Positions 33,450-42,138 are shown, counted from the first letter of the stretch. The stretch is 64,000 nucleotides of DNA from Amycolatopsis sp. A133 (GCF_031082405.1 NZ_JAVHJU010000020.1:62001-126000); one strand, 5' to 3'. Numbers and translations are program-made. The notes: generated by a model from the sequence alone, not told the origin.

Positions 33450-34291
33450 CACGCTCCCATCACCAGGCCCTCGATCGTGTGTTTCTGGGTGATGGGCTCC
33501 AGGACGTCGACGACCGGGCAGTTCAGGTGCGCACGCAGCGATTCCGGCAGGGACGCCCAGAACTCGCGGGTCACCGCGGTGTCGTGCCGGGCGTCGTTGC
33601 CCGCCCCCGGCGCGTCGAGGCCCAGCACCAGCACCGGGCGCGACTTGGCCGAGTGGTTCGCGGTGCCGCGGTGGACCGTCAGCGCCGACCGGATCGAAAT
33701 GTCCCCCATTTTCGGGAACTTGCGCGCCGCGAGTTCGTGGTAGCGCGGATAGGCCTCCCGCGGCGGGAACATGCCGTGGTCGAATGCGCTGCCGTCGTCC
33801 CAGTGCGTGCCGGGCGCGATTTCGAACGGCCCCATGTCCGGCTCGGTGTCGACAGCGGTCACGTTGACCGCCAGCGACGTCAGCTTGCGGTCGCGCGCGG
33901 TTTCGGCGGGCATCGGGAAGTCGCGGTGCCACGGCTGGTCCACGGCGCCGGCGAGCGGGACGTCGAAGCCGACCTCGACGATCCGGTACTCCGGCCCCAG
34001 CACCGCCTCGGCGACGGCGGTGATCCACGGGTGGCCGGCCAGCTCGGTGAACCCGCGCAGCTGCTCCGGGTGGATCTCGACGTAGAAGCGGTTCGGGCCG
34101 CGGCCGACGGCGCCGTCCGGCCGGGCCCTGGCCTCGGCGAACGCCGTGTCGATGTCTTCGCCGAGCTGCCGGACCCAATCTCGGCTGAACGCCCCGGGCA
34201 GGCCGATGATGCCGTCGGCGTGCAGGCGCTCGGTCAGCGCCGCGAGTTCGGCGGCGGGCAGCGGGGCGGGGACGGTCTGGTTCGCGGTCAT
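33449..34291 (-). CDS. Phytanoyl-CoA dioxygenase-like Fe(II)/2-oxoglutarate enzyme
   Basis: A 280-residue non-heme iron oxygenase. The iron-binding facial triad is visible: HRD in DQPWHRDFPMPAE (His and Asp) and a distal His in SALTVHRGTANHSAKSRPVL, which also holds the Arg that binds 2-oxoglutarate. DGIIGLPGAFSRDWV at the start is typical of the PhyH family. It would hydroxylate a small molecule or CoA ester. The ATG at 34291 has AGGAGG. It is divergent from a LacI regulator with a 26-bp palindrome between, so expression is probably sugar- or ligand-induced. Confidence 0.75.
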   Translation of the reverse strand: MTANQTVPAPLPAAELAALTERLHADGIIGLPGAFSRDWVRQLGEDIDTAFAEARARPDGAVGRGPNRFYVEIHPEQLRGFTELAGHPWITAVAEAVLGPEYRIVEVGFDVPLAGAVDQPWHRDFPMPAETARDRKLTSLAVNVTAVDTEPDMGPFEIAPGTHWDDGSAFDHGMFPPREAYPRYHELAARKFPKMGDISIRSALTVHRGTANHSAKSRPVLVLGLDAPGAGNDARHDTAVTREFWASLPESLRAHLNCPVVDVLEPITQKHTIEGLVMGA

Positions 34292-34330
34292 CCTGGCCTC
34301 CTGGAGGGCACGACGGCGTGGCAGCTCAGT

Positions 34331-34356
34331 TTGCAACGTGGCATGCCACGTTGCAA
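34331..34356. promoter_or_regulatory. 26-bp perfect LacI operator between dioxygenase and LacI genes
   Basis: TTGCAACGTGGCA followed by its exact complement forms a 26-bp palindrome. It sits 4 nt before a TACCAT -10-like box of the LacI gene and 40 nt upstream of the dioxygenase start. It is the probable binding site of the adjacent LacI protein. Confidence 0.75.
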
Positions 34357-34372
34357 GAGGTACCATTTGCCG

Positions 34373-35368
34373 GTGAACCCGAAACTGCGTGACGTGGCCG
34401 AGCACGCCGGCGTGTCGGTGCGCACGGTGTCCAACGTGGTCAACGGGTTCCGCTACGTGGCCCCGGCGACCCGCGAGCGCGTGCAGGCGAGCATCGACGC
34501 GCTGGGCTACCGGCCGAACCTGGCCGCGCGCACGCTGCGGCGCGGCCGGACCGGCCTGGTGGCGCTGGTGATCCCGGAGATCGACTCGCCGTACTTCGCC
34601 GAGCTCGCCGCGCGGACCGTGCGCATCGCCGGTGCCCGGGGCCTGACCGTGCTCATCGACCAGACCGACGGCGACGCCGAGCGCGAGAAGGAACTGCTGC
34701 ACGGACGGCGCAGCCAGCTCGTCGACGGCGTCCTGTTCAGCCCGTGGGCGGTGGCTCCGGCGGAGCTGGCCGCGCGCACCGACACCGTCCCGCTGGTGCT
34801 GCTCGGCGAGCACGACGGCACCGGCGGCATCGACCACGTCGCGATCGACAACGTCGCGGCCGCGCGCGAGGCCACCGCGCACCTGCTGGCGTCCGGCCGC
34901 CGCCGCGTCGCGGCGCTGGGCATCCAGCCCCGCTCGCTCAACGCGACCGCCCGCCAGCGCCTCACCGGCTACCGGCAGGCCCTGGCCGAGGCGGGCCTGG
35001 CGGCCGAGCCGGAGCTCGAGGTGCCGGTGCGGCGCCTGCACCGCGCCGACGGCCACCAGGCGATGCTGCGGCTGCTGGACGCGGCGCAACCGCCCGACGC
35101 CGTCTTCTGCTTCACCGACGAGCTGGCCCTGGGTGCGCTGCGGGCCGCCGCCGACCGCGGCGTCACCGTGCCGGAATCCCTGGCGCTGGCGGGGTTCGAC
35201 GACATCGAAGACGGCCGCTACAGCACCCCGGCCCTGACGACGGTGGCACCGGACAAGGACCGCATCGCCGAACTCGCCCTCGACCGCCTGGCGAGGCAGG
35301 CGGCCGACCCGGAACCCCCGAGGTCGATCGTCGCACCGCACCACCTGGAAGTGCGCGAGACGAGCTGA
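34373..35368 (+). CDS. LacI-family transcriptional regulator
   Basis: A 331-residue repressor. The HTH is LRDVAEHAGVSVRTVSNVVNG, followed by the hinge helix YRPNLAARTLRRGRT and a two-lobed periplasmic-binding-type domain (LVALVIPEIDSPYFAELA, DAVFCFTDELALGALRAA, LALAGFDDIEDG). The GTG at 34373 is 6 nt after TACCAT, so the transcript is likely leaderless. It probably represses itself and the divergent dioxygenase/membrane-protein operon via the 26-bp palindrome. The effector is unknown. Confidence 0.85.
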   Translation: MNPKLRDVAEHAGVSVRTVSNVVNGFRYVAPATRERVQASIDALGYRPNLAARTLRRGRTGLVALVIPEIDSPYFAELAARTVRIAGARGLTVLIDQTDGDAEREKELLHGRRSQLVDGVLFSPWAVAPAELAARTDTVPLVLLGEHDGTGGIDHVAIDNVAAAREATAHLLASGRRRVAALGIQPRSLNATARQRLTGYRQALAEAGLAAEPELEVPVRRLHRADGHQAMLRLLDAAQPPDAVFCFTDELALGALRAAADRGVTVPESLALAGFDDIEDGRYSTPALTTVAPDKDRIAELALDRLARQAADPEPPRSIVAPHHLEVRETS

Positions 35369-35408
35369 GCGGGCGGCGGACGCGGTGGCCCGGCCGGAAC
35401 CGGCGGGC

Positions 35409-36659
35409 TCACCACCCGGCGACGGCCACCCGGTCACGGCCGGCCTTCTTGCCCGCGTACAGCGCGTCGTCGGCTGCCCGGATCATCTCGTCCAGGCCCG
35501 CTCCGGGCACCGCGGGGTGCAGCGCCGCGCCGATCGTCGCCGAGAGCGTCACCGGCTCGCCCGCCGGTGTGGTGATGCGCAGCGCCCGGATCCGCACGCG
35601 GATCCGCTCGGCGATCGCGCGGACCTCGGCTTCGTCGACGTCGGGCAGCAGGACGGCGAACTCCTCGCCGCCGTACCGGCCGACCGTGTCCCCGCGCCGG
35701 ACGGCCCGGGTGAGCACCGTGGCCACCTCGGCAAGGACGTCGTCGCCGACCGGGTGACCGTGGGTGTCGTTGATGCGCTTGAACCAGTCGAGGTCGATCA
35801 TCAGCACGCCGATCCGGCCGCGGGTGCGCTCGAGCGCGTGCTCGGCCTGTTCGTGCCAGGCGATCGCGTTGAGCAGCCCGGTGCGCTGGTCGGTGCGGGC
35901 GGCGACCTTGAGCTGGTCGAGCTGGACGCACTGGTGCAGCGCGAACGTCGGGATCATCATCAGCAGCGCGGCGGGCGGCCACCACAACAGCGCGAGCGCG
36001 ACGAACACGCCGAGGGCCAGCTGGCTGACCTCCAGGAGGTTGTCCGAGGCGCTGCCCAGGAGCCGGCGGGGATGCTCGACGGTGACCGTCCAGGCGATGA
36101 CCGTGCCGATGAGCCCGGTGTTGACCGCCCACTGCACCGCGGCCGCGGCGACCACGGCGGCCAGGTCGGCCCAGCCGGGCCGCGCGCCGCCCGTGAGGTG
36201 CTCGTGGACGCCGCTCGAGCGCAGCACGGCGACCGCCGCGGCCGCGGCCAGCGCGAGCGTGGCGGCGGTGAACACGGTGCGGTGCGGCGGCCGGATCGGG
36301 TCGAACCGGTTGACCAGCACCCAGCGGTGGGCGTAGAGCACCGCCACCAGCGCCAGTTCGAGCACCAGGGGCAGCACGATGGCCCCGGCGAAGATCCAGA
36401 CGCTGCAGAGGTCGACGTACGGCGTGCCCGAGCGGTCGCGACGGCGCCGCTCGATGAGGTGCGAGGCGTGCAGGTGCGGCAGCGCCGCCGCCGCGAGCCA
36501 GCCCGCCGTCACCCATTGTCCCGGCGTCGGTGCCGCGCGGGCCGCGAGCGCCAGCACGCCCAAGGCCAGCAGGTCCACGCCCAAGACGAAGTACCGCACC
36601 CGGCCGGGCAACGACCACAGCTTCCACCCCGGCGGTACCCAGCTCCCGGATTCCCCCAT
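35409..36659 (-). CDS. Membrane-bound diguanylate cyclase (GGDEF)
   Basis: A 416-residue protein with about six to eight hydrophobic segments in the first 240 residues and a GGDEF domain at the C-terminus. The active-site signature is GGEEF in VGRYGGEEFAVLLP; RRGD five residues before it is an RxxD inhibitory site, so product feedback is likely. DLDWFKRINDTHGHPVGDDVL holds the metal-binding Asp. It should make cyclic di-GMP, and there is no EAL domain. The ATG at 36659 follows GGAGG; upstream in-frame codons are not membrane-like. Confidence 0.85.
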   Translation of the reverse strand: MGESGSWVPPGWKLWSLPGRVRYFVLGVDLLALGVLALAARAAPTPGQWVTAGWLAAAALPHLHASHLIERRRRDRSGTPYVDLCSVWIFAGAIVLPLVLELALVAVLYAHRWVLVNRFDPIRPPHRTVFTAATLALAAAAAVAVLRSSGVHEHLTGGARPGWADLAAVVAAAAVQWAVNTGLIGTVIAWTVTVEHPRRLLGSASDNLLEVSQLALGVFVALALLWWPPAALLMMIPTFALHQCVQLDQLKVAARTDQRTGLLNAIAWHEQAEHALERTRGRIGVLMIDLDWFKRINDTHGHPVGDDVLAEVATVLTRAVRRGDTVGRYGGEEFAVLLPDVDEAEVRAIAERIRVRIRALRITTPAGEPVTLSATIGAALHPAVPGAGLDEMIRAADDALYAGKKAGRDRVAVAGW

Positions 36660-36815
36660 CACAGCGCCTCCCCCGCGCCCGGTGATCCCCCGCTTGCCCA
36701 CGGTAGTCGTGCCGGCGCCGGATGTCAGCCGTTTCCCGGTCACGCGACCCGACCGGGCGGCTGAGACCATTCCGGGGTATCCGGCACCGGACGAACCGCA
36801 CGGAAAGGGGCAGCG

Positions 36816-36836
36816 ATGAGCGACAAGGGCTGGTGA
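36816..36836 (+). CDS. Six-codon mini-ORF 1 encoding MSDKGW
   Basis: ATG-AGC-GAC-AAG-GGC-TGG-TGA, preceded by AAAGGGG with 5 nt spacing. An almost identical mini-ORF lies 62 nt downstream. It is in the plus direction, divergent from the diguanylate cyclase and convergent to the MFS gene. Possible roles are a minimal RiPP-type precursor, a signalling peptide or a regulatory uORF; nothing nearby decides among them. Confidence 0.4.
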   Translation: MSDKGW

Positions 36837-36877
36837 ACTTTCACTTCCACTCCCCTGCCACCGGGAAGGAGCCCGCG

Positions 36878-36898
36878 ATGAGCGACAAAGGCTGGTGA
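36878..36898 (+). CDS. Six-codon mini-ORF 2 encoding MSDKGW
   Basis: A second ORF coding for the same hexapeptide, with the Lys codon AAA in place of AAG and its own ribosome-binding site GAAGGAG 6 nt upstream. Flanking sequences of the two copies are unrelated beyond about 25 shared bases, and the single difference is synonymous. That pattern suggests selection on the peptide and its initiation region, although a short DNA repeat is the alternative. The stop is 4 nt from the end of the convergent MFS gene. Confidence 0.4.
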   Translation: MSDKGW

Positions 36899-36902
36899 AA
36901 CC

Positions 36903-38135
36903 TCAGGCCTCGGCCGGGAGCGCGGCCGAAACGGCGTCCGGGCGACGGCGTGCCCAGGCCGCGGCCGCGGCGAGCGCGACCAGCGCTCCCGCGGTCCCCG
37001 CCCAGGCGATCGCCGTCGCCGGCCCGACCAGCTGGGCGAGCACCCCGCCGGCCACGATCCCGAGCCCCTGCCCGGCGATCATCCCGGTCCGCGCGAACCC
37101 GAGCGTCCGCCCGCGCACCCGCGGCGGGGACAGCTGCACGAACGTCGCCCCCGCGGTGACCTGGTAGGCCGAGCACAGCCCGGACACGAACAGCAGCGCC
37201 AAAGCCGCGCCCAGGGTCGGCTGCCCCCAGAAGGCCACGAGCGGCGCCGACGTCCCGACCGCGAGCACACCGAGCGCGCGCACCCGCACCGGCCGGGCGA
37301 CCCGCCGCAGCAGCAGCGCGCCGGCGACCGCACCCGCCGGTTCCGCGGCGAGGAGCACCCCGATCCAGCCGCCACCCGCCCCGACCTGGTGGGCGAACGG
37401 CACCGCGAGGCCCTCGGGGACGACGGTGAACAACGCCAGCCAGCCCAGCCACACCAGCGTGCCCAGCGTGCGGTCCCGGCGCACGGCGACCGCCCCCGCG
37501 GCGACCCGGCGCCAGGACCGCCGCCACCACGTCGCCCCGCTTTCGCCTTCCCCTTCCGCGGACGGCGGGTGGCGGCCGAGGCCGGCGCGGATCAGCAGGG
37601 CGGAGACGGCGAAGGTGGCGGCGTCGATCGCCAGTGCGGCGTGCGCGCCGACCCCGGTGACGACGAACGCGGCCGCGGCGAACCCGAGCACCAGGCACAG
37701 CTGGGTGGTGACCTGCTGAACGGCTTGACCGGCCTCGTACCGCGCGCCCAGCAGCTCCGGCAGGACGGCGCCCTGCGCAGCGGAGAACGGCGCCTCGGCC
37801 AGCTGGACCAGCACGAGCAGGGCCGCCATCAGCGGCAACGGCACCACGGGCACGGCCATCACGGCCACCAGCACCGCCCGCACCCCGTCGCAGGCCACCA
37901 TCACCCGGCGGCGCGGGTACCGGTCGGCCAGCCAGGAGAGCAGCGCCCCGGACACGAGCGCCGGCAGCATCGACAGCGCGTAGGCGGCCGCGCTCAGCGC
38001 CGCGGAACCGGTGCGCTGGAAGACGAGTATCGACAAAGCGACCCGGGCCAGCTGGTCCCCGGCCACCGAGAGGAGGCCGGCGAGCCAGAGCACGCGGAAC
38101 CCGCGGACCGCGAACGCGGACCACGTCGTGCCCAT
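36903..38135 (-). CDS. MFS transporter (MFS_3/enterobactin-exporter-like)
   Basis: A 410-residue protein with about 12 membrane helices and the MFS_3-like start FRVLWLAGLLSVAGDQLARVALSILVF, motif A LLSWLADRYPRRRVMV between helices 2 and 3, and a charged central loop around residue 200. This group contains drug and siderophore exporters. The ATG at 38135 has GGGGAGG at good spacing; a GTG 6 nt upstream is too close to it. It is convergent with the twin mini-ORFs. Confidence 0.75.
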   Translation of the reverse strand: MGTTWSAFAVRGFRVLWLAGLLSVAGDQLARVALSILVFQRTGSAALSAAAYALSMLPALVSGALLSWLADRYPRRRVMVACDGVRAVLVAVMAVPVVPLPLMAALLVLVQLAEAPFSAAQGAVLPELLGARYEAGQAVQQVTTQLCLVLGFAAAAFVVTGVGAHAALAIDAATFAVSALLIRAGLGRHPPSAEGEGESGATWWRRSWRRVAAGAVAVRRDRTLGTLVWLGWLALFTVVPEGLAVPFAHQVGAGGGWIGVLLAAEPAGAVAGALLLRRVARPVRVRALGVLAVGTSAPLVAFWGQPTLGAALALLFVSGLCSAYQVTAGATFVQLSPPRVRGRTLGFARTGMIAGQGLGIVAGGVLAQLVGPATAIAWAGTAGALVALAAAAAWARRRPDAVSAALPAEA

Positions 38136-38301
38136 CCCCACCCTCCCCAGGCTGTCATGCTGTTACGCAGAGCGTTGCCCAAGATGCTCACAGTAGTGCG
38201 TGCGCGGGCTGTCCACCATCGCCGAAGGTGGGATGGCGGGGCGGATCACCACCTACCGACGCCCGCGGTTGGACCGCGCCCGGCGGGGTAGCCGGGACGG
38301 C

Positions 38302-38856
38302 ATGCAGAGAGCCCACCCCAGTGAGACCCCAGCCCCGCCCCACCGTGCGTTGACGGCCGTCGAAGAGGCCGCGGTGCTCGATGCTCCGGCCACCGCCCTC
38401 GTGGAAAAGCTGCGCGGTGCGGCCGGGAGCGTGCCCGGCCGGCTGCTGCGCGGCCGCTGGCTGGGGCACCCGCTGCACCCGCTCGTCGTCACCGTGCCGA
38501 TCGGCGCGTGGCTGTGCTCGGCCCTGTTCGACCTGGTGCCCGGCCAGGAGGAGGCCGCCCGCCGCCTGGTCGCCACCGGCCTGCTCGCCGCGCCGGCCGC
38601 GGTGCTGCTCGGCTTGTTCGACTACGCCGACCTCGACGAACGGCAACGCCGCGTCGGGCTCGCCCACGCCGCCGGCAACGCCGTCGCGATCGCCCTCTTC
38701 GGTGCTTCCTACACCGCCCGCAAGCGCGGCCAGGTCGCCCGCGGCCGGGTCCTGGGTGCGCTCGGCCTGGCGATGACCAGCGCCGGTGGCGCCCTCGGCG
38801 GGCACCTCGCCTACGCGCAGGGCGCGGGCGTCTTCCGCTGGCAGTCCGCCCGATGA
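38302..38856 (+). CDS. DUF2231 family membrane protein
   Basis: A 184-residue protein with four hydrophobic helices and the DUF2231 signature LGHPLHPLVVTVPIGAWLCSALFDLV at helix 1; the two His could bind metal or heme. GGHLAYAQGAGV near the C-terminus is also typical. The function of the family is unknown. The ATG at 38302 is the nearest sensible start, although the ribosome-binding site is poor. It overlaps the following gene by 4 nt (ATGA). Confidence 0.7.
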   Translation: MQRAHPSETPAPPHRALTAVEEAAVLDAPATALVEKLRGAAGSVPGRLLRGRWLGHPLHPLVVTVPIGAWLCSALFDLVPGQEEAARRLVATGLLAAPAAVLLGLFDYADLDERQRRVGLAHAAGNAVAIALFGASYTARKRGQVARGRVLGALGLAMTSAGGALGGHLAYAQGAGVFRWQSAR

Positions 38857-39332
38857 GCGGCTACCTGGCCATCTACCTGCGGGACCAGCTGGCCCTCGGC
38901 GTGACCTGGCGCGAGCTGGCCCGGCGCGCCCGCGACCACAACCGCGGCACCGACCTCGGCCGGACGCTGACCGAAGTCGCCGACGCGATCGCCGAGGACG
39001 TGCGGACCTTCGAAGGGATCATGCGACGGCTGGAGGTCCGGCCGAACCCGGCGAAGGTCGCCGCGGCGGTCGTCGCCGAACGCCTCGGCCGGCTCAAGCT
39101 CAACGGCAAGCTGACCGGGTTCTCGCCGCTGAGCCGGTTCTTCGAGCTCGAGGCGCTCGTGATGGGCATCGACGGTAAGAAGACGCTCTGGCACACCCTC
39201 GGCGAGATCGCGGGCTTGCAGGAGCGGTTCCCCGACATCGACTTCGCCGCCCTGATCGCCCGCGCCGACGCGCAACGCAACGCGCTCGAACCGTTCCGCC
39301 GCAGCACCGGCCAGGCGGCCTTCGCCTCCTGA
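38853..39332 (+). CDS. Helical protein of unknown function coupled to DUF2231
   Basis: A 159-residue, mostly alpha-helical soluble protein: LAIYLRDQLALGVTWRELARRARDHN, LGRTLTEVADAIAEDVRTFEGIMRRL, KVAAAVVAERLGRLKLNGKL and KKTLWHTLGEIAGLQERFPDI. This suggests a four-helix bundle, possibly ferritin-like, but the paired ExxH motifs are absent. It starts inside the DUF2231 stop, so the two are made together. Function unknown. Confidence 0.6.
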   Translation: MSGYLAIYLRDQLALGVTWRELARRARDHNRGTDLGRTLTEVADAIAEDVRTFEGIMRRLEVRPNPAKVAAAVVAERLGRLKLNGKLTGFSPLSRFFELEALVMGIDGKKTLWHTLGEIAGLQERFPDIDFAALIARADAQRNALEPFRRSTGQAAFAS

Positions 39333-39338
39333 GCGGGC

Positions 39339-40295
39339 TCAGGCCAGCGGCGGCGTGCCGTGCGTGTGGAACGACTCGATCGTCTTGAGGCCCCACGCCT
39401 GTCCCTTGGCCCGCTCGGCTTCGGTCCAGGTGACCGGCTCCCAGTCGGGGGCGAAGATCAGCCGTCCGGTGGGGTTGCACAGCTCGATGCGGTTGCCGCC
39501 GGGTTCGTAGACGTAGAGGAAGAACGTCTGCTGGATCGCGTGCTTGTGCGGCCCGGTTTCGATGTGGACGCCGTTGTCGAGCGCGATGTCGGCCGCGCGC
39601 AGGATGTCTTCGCGGGTGTCGGTCGCGAACGCGATGTGGTGCAGCCGCCCGTGCGAACCCGTCCAGTCATCGGTATAGACCAGGTCGTAGGACTTCTGCG
39701 CGAAGTGCGTCCACTGCCCCGAAATCACGCCGCTGTCGAGCCGGATCTGCTCGGTCACCCGGCCGCCGAGGACGTCGCAGACGAACCGCCCGTTGGCCTC
39801 CGCCTCGCGGGCCAGGTAGTTGACGTGGTCGAGGCGGCGGACGCCGACCCCGCGCCCCGGGTACGCCTGCGCCTGGTTCTTCAGGGCCGGCCGCAGGCCC
39901 TCGGGCGGTGCGTAGCGCTCGGTTTCCCAGTAGAGCTCGAGTTCGTGACCGTCCGGGTCGCGGAACAGGTACGTGGCCCCGATCCCGGTGTCGCCGTCGA
40001 CCCAGCCGACGCCGACCCCGCGCTCCTCCAGCGCGGCCACCCGCCGCTTGAGGGCGTCCTCGCTGGACGTCCGCAGCGCGGTCCGCCCGACGCCGGACGT
40101 CTTCGCGGCGGTGAGCTTCAGGCTGTGGTGCTCGTAGTCGTCCCAGGTGCGCAGGTACACCGAGTCGCCGTCGGCGCCGTTCTCGGTCAGGCCGAGCACG
40201 CGGACGAAGAAGTCCAGGCTCCGCTCCGGCTCGGCGGTGAACAGCTCGACGTGACCGAGGTGCGCGATCTCGTGGCGCGGCGAGGGATCGGGCAA
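39339..40295 (-). CDS. Type I extradiol ring-cleavage dioxygenase (VOC superfamily)
   Basis: A 318-residue two-domain VOC protein of the catechol 2,3-dioxygenase type. The C-terminal, active domain shows the 2-His-1-carboxylate iron ligands: His in RRLDHVNYL, His in GRLHHIAFATD and Glu in PGGNRIELCNP. The N-terminal domain (HLGHVELFTAEPERSLDFFVRVLGLTENG) is the inactive copy. It would open a catecholic ring next to the hydroxyls. Position in the cluster makes protocatechuate, gallate or a related acid the likely substrate. It starts at TTG after GAGGAG, 20 nt behind the tautomerase gene, as the third gene of that operon. Confidence 0.8.
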   Translation of the reverse strand: MPDPSPRHEIAHLGHVELFTAEPERSLDFFVRVLGLTENGADGDSVYLRTWDDYEHHSLKLTAAKTSGVGRTALRTSSEDALKRRVAALEERGVGVGWVDGDTGIGATYLFRDPDGHELELYWETERYAPPEGLRPALKNQAQAYPGRGVGVRRLDHVNYLAREAEANGRFVCDVLGGRVTEQIRLDSGVISGQWTHFAQKSYDLVYTDDWTGSHGRLHHIAFATDTREDILRAADIALDNGVHIETGPHKHAIQQTFFLYVYEPGGNRIELCNPTGRLIFAPDWEPVTWTEAERAKGQAWGLKTIESFHTHGTPPLA

Positions 40296-40315
40296 GGCTG
40301 GCTCCTCAAAGCTCC

Positions 40316-41395
40316 TCAGTGGCGGGGGAAAACGGTGCCGTCGAACAGTTTCCGGGCCGTGCGGATGACCGTCGACCGGCTGACGCGGGGCGGGGTGACC
40401 GCGGTGTCGAACTCGATGCCGACCGCGAGCTTGCCGCTCGGGTGCTCGACTTCGACGGGTTCGCCCGCGGGCGGCGCGACGAGCAGTTCGCGGCCCACGG
40501 CCCCGTCGAGCAGCAGCGCGGTCACCACGCTCACCGCGCCGAGCACGCCGATCGAGGGGTGCGGCTTGACCGGGATGAACGTGCGGGTGCAGACGGCGCC
40601 GCCGTCGCGCGGCGCGGCGACCAGGGTGGTCTTCGGCACCGAACCGCCACCGACGTCACCGAGCCCCATCAGCTTCCCGGCTTCGGTGCGCAGGGCGTCG
40701 ATCCGCCGGGCGAGCCCGGTGTCGGCGGCGAGCTCTTCGACCGGTTCGTACCCGGTGACGCCGAGGTCGCCGGCGCGGGCCACGACGACCGGCATCCCGT
40801 TGTCCACACAGGACACTTCGATGCCGCCGACGTCGTCGCGGACGTGGCCGGTGGGCAGCAGGCTGCCGCACACGGACCCTTCGGTGCCGGTGAAGTCCAG
40901 CTCGACCGGCGCGGCCGTGCCGGGCACGCCGGAGATGGCCGTGCCGCCGCGGTAGTCGACTTCGCCGCCGGGCGTGGCGAACGTCGCGACGGCGATCGAG
41001 CCGGTGTTGACCAGCCGCACGCGGACGGTGGTGCGCTCCGGCCCGGCGGGGACGAGCCCCCGCTCGACGGCGAACTGCCCGACGCCGGCGAGGAGGTTGC
41101 CGCAGGTCTGGCGGTCGGAAACGGTCGCTTCTTCGACACCGACCTGCAGGAAGAGGTAGTCGACGTCGTGGCTCGACTCGGTGGTTTTCGACTCGGGGGC
41201 TTTCGAGAGGATGGCGACCTTGCTGGTGACCGGCTGCGCGCCGCCGAGGCCGTCGATCTGGCGCGGGTCGGGGGTGCCCATGATCCGCAGCAGCAGGTCG
41301 TCGCGGGCGGCCGGGTCGGCGGGCAGGTCTTCGGCGAGGAAGTACGCGCCCTTCGAGGTTCCGCCGCGCATGAGCATGCAGCGCACGCCGGTCAT
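40316..41395 (-). CDS. 4-oxalomesaconate tautomerase (PrpF/GalD-like)
   Basis: A 359-residue PrpF-family isomerase. Typical strings are RCMLMRGGTSKGAYFLAEDLP at the N-terminus, DVDYLFLQVGVEEATVSDRQTCGNLLAGVGQFAVERG around the first catalytic Cys, and KPHPSIGVLGAVSV near the C-terminus. The length and context, next to the CHA aldolase and in the same region as LigI/LigJ, favour keto-enol tautomerisation of 4-oxalomesaconate over 2-methylaconitate isomerisation. Its start overlaps the aldolase stop by 4 nt (ATGA), so it is the second gene of the operon. Confidence 0.8.
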   Translation of the reverse strand: MTGVRCMLMRGGTSKGAYFLAEDLPADPAARDDLLLRIMGTPDPRQIDGLGGAQPVTSKVAILSKAPESKTTESSHDVDYLFLQVGVEEATVSDRQTCGNLLAGVGQFAVERGLVPAGPERTTVRVRLVNTGSIAVATFATPGGEVDYRGGTAISGVPGTAAPVELDFTGTEGSVCGSLLPTGHVRDDVGGIEVSCVDNGMPVVVARAGDLGVTGYEPVEELAADTGLARRIDALRTEAGKLMGLGDVGGGSVPKTTLVAAPRDGGAVCTRTFIPVKPHPSIGVLGAVSVVTALLLDGAVGRELLVAPPAGEPVEVEHPSGKLAVGIEFDTAVTPPRVSRSTVIRTARKLFDGTVFPRH

Positions 41396-42096
41396 GCCTG
41401 CTCCTTCTCGTACTCCTCGGCGGTGAGGTACCGGACGCCGAGGGCTTCGAGCTTCTCGCGCAGCCCGTAGCGGTCCAGGCCGAGCTGGCCGTTGGCGAAA
41501 GCTTCCCGCGCGGCGGCTTCCTTTTCGAGCCGCTGCCGGGCTTTTTCCAATCCGGTTCGGACATCTTCCCGACGGACGCACAGGACGCCGTCGTCGTCGG
41601 CGAGGACGGCGTCGCCGGGGCGGACGAGCTGCCCGCCGACGACGACGGGCACGTTGACCGCGCCCGCGGTCGCCTTGACGGTGCCCTGCGCGCTGACCGC
41701 CGCCGACCAGACGGGGAAGCCGAGGGCCCGCAGGTCGGCGACGTCGCGGACGCCGGTGGTGGTGATCAGCCCCCGCACCCCGCGGCGGCGCAGGGCGGTG
41801 GCGAAGAGCTCGCCGAAGAGGCCGTCGCGGCAGGGCGAAGTGGTGGTGACGACCAGGACGTCGCCGTCGCTGCACTGCTCGACGGCGGCGTGGATCATCA
41901 GGTTGTCCCCGGGCCAGCACAGCGCGGTGACGGCGGTGCCGCCGACGCGGGCGCCGTCCTGGATCGGCCGGAGACCGGGATCGAGCAGGCCGGAGCGGCC
42001 GAGGGCTTCGTGCACGGTCGCAACGCCGTAGTCCGCCAGCTGCGTGACCTGATCGAGGTCGGCCCGGGGCGGATCGGTGACGATGACGGGCTTCAT
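41392..42096 (-). CDS. 4-carboxy-4-hydroxy-2-oxoadipate aldolase (LigK/RraA-like)
   Basis: A 234-residue protein of the RraA/HMG-CHA aldolase fold. The conserved GDNLMIHAAVEQCSDGDVLVV and RGVRGLITTTGVRDVADL hold the Asp and Arg residues that bind the enolate and metal in this class II aldolase family. It splits CHA (also oxaloacetate by decarboxylation) into pyruvate and oxaloacetate, the last step of the pathway. The ATG at 42096 lacks a Shine-Dalgarno and lies 7 nt after TACGGT, which with TTGACA 18 nt further up suggests a leaderless promoter overlapping a GntR-type palindrome. Confidence 0.8.
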   Translation of the reverse strand: MKPVIVTDPPRADLDQVTQLADYGVATVHEALGRSGLLDPGLRPIQDGARVGGTAVTALCWPGDNLMIHAAVEQCSDGDVLVVTTTSPCRDGLFGELFATALRRRGVRGLITTTGVRDVADLRALGFPVWSAAVSAQGTVKATAGAVNVPVVVGGQLVRPGDAVLADDDGVLCVRREDVRTGLEKARQRLEKEAAAREAFANGQLGLDRYGLREKLEALGVRYLTAEEYEKEQA

Positions 42097-42122
42097 GCTG
42101 TCACCGTACGATCCGGTTGACG

Positions 42123-42138
42123 AAATTGTCAACAATTT
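42123..42138. promoter_or_regulatory. GntR operator upstream of the aldolase operon
   Basis: AAATTG-TCAA-CAATTT is a 16-bp inverted repeat overlapping the minus-strand TTGACA -35 box of the aldolase-tautomerase-dioxygenase operon. It shares the ATTGTyAACAA core with sites at 42903 and 48863. Confidence 0.65.

Noticed and set aside
33449..35437. Long minus-strand frame extending the dioxygenase through the LacI gene
   Set aside because: The portion above 34291 is the shadow of the LacI gene; AGGAGG marks the real start.
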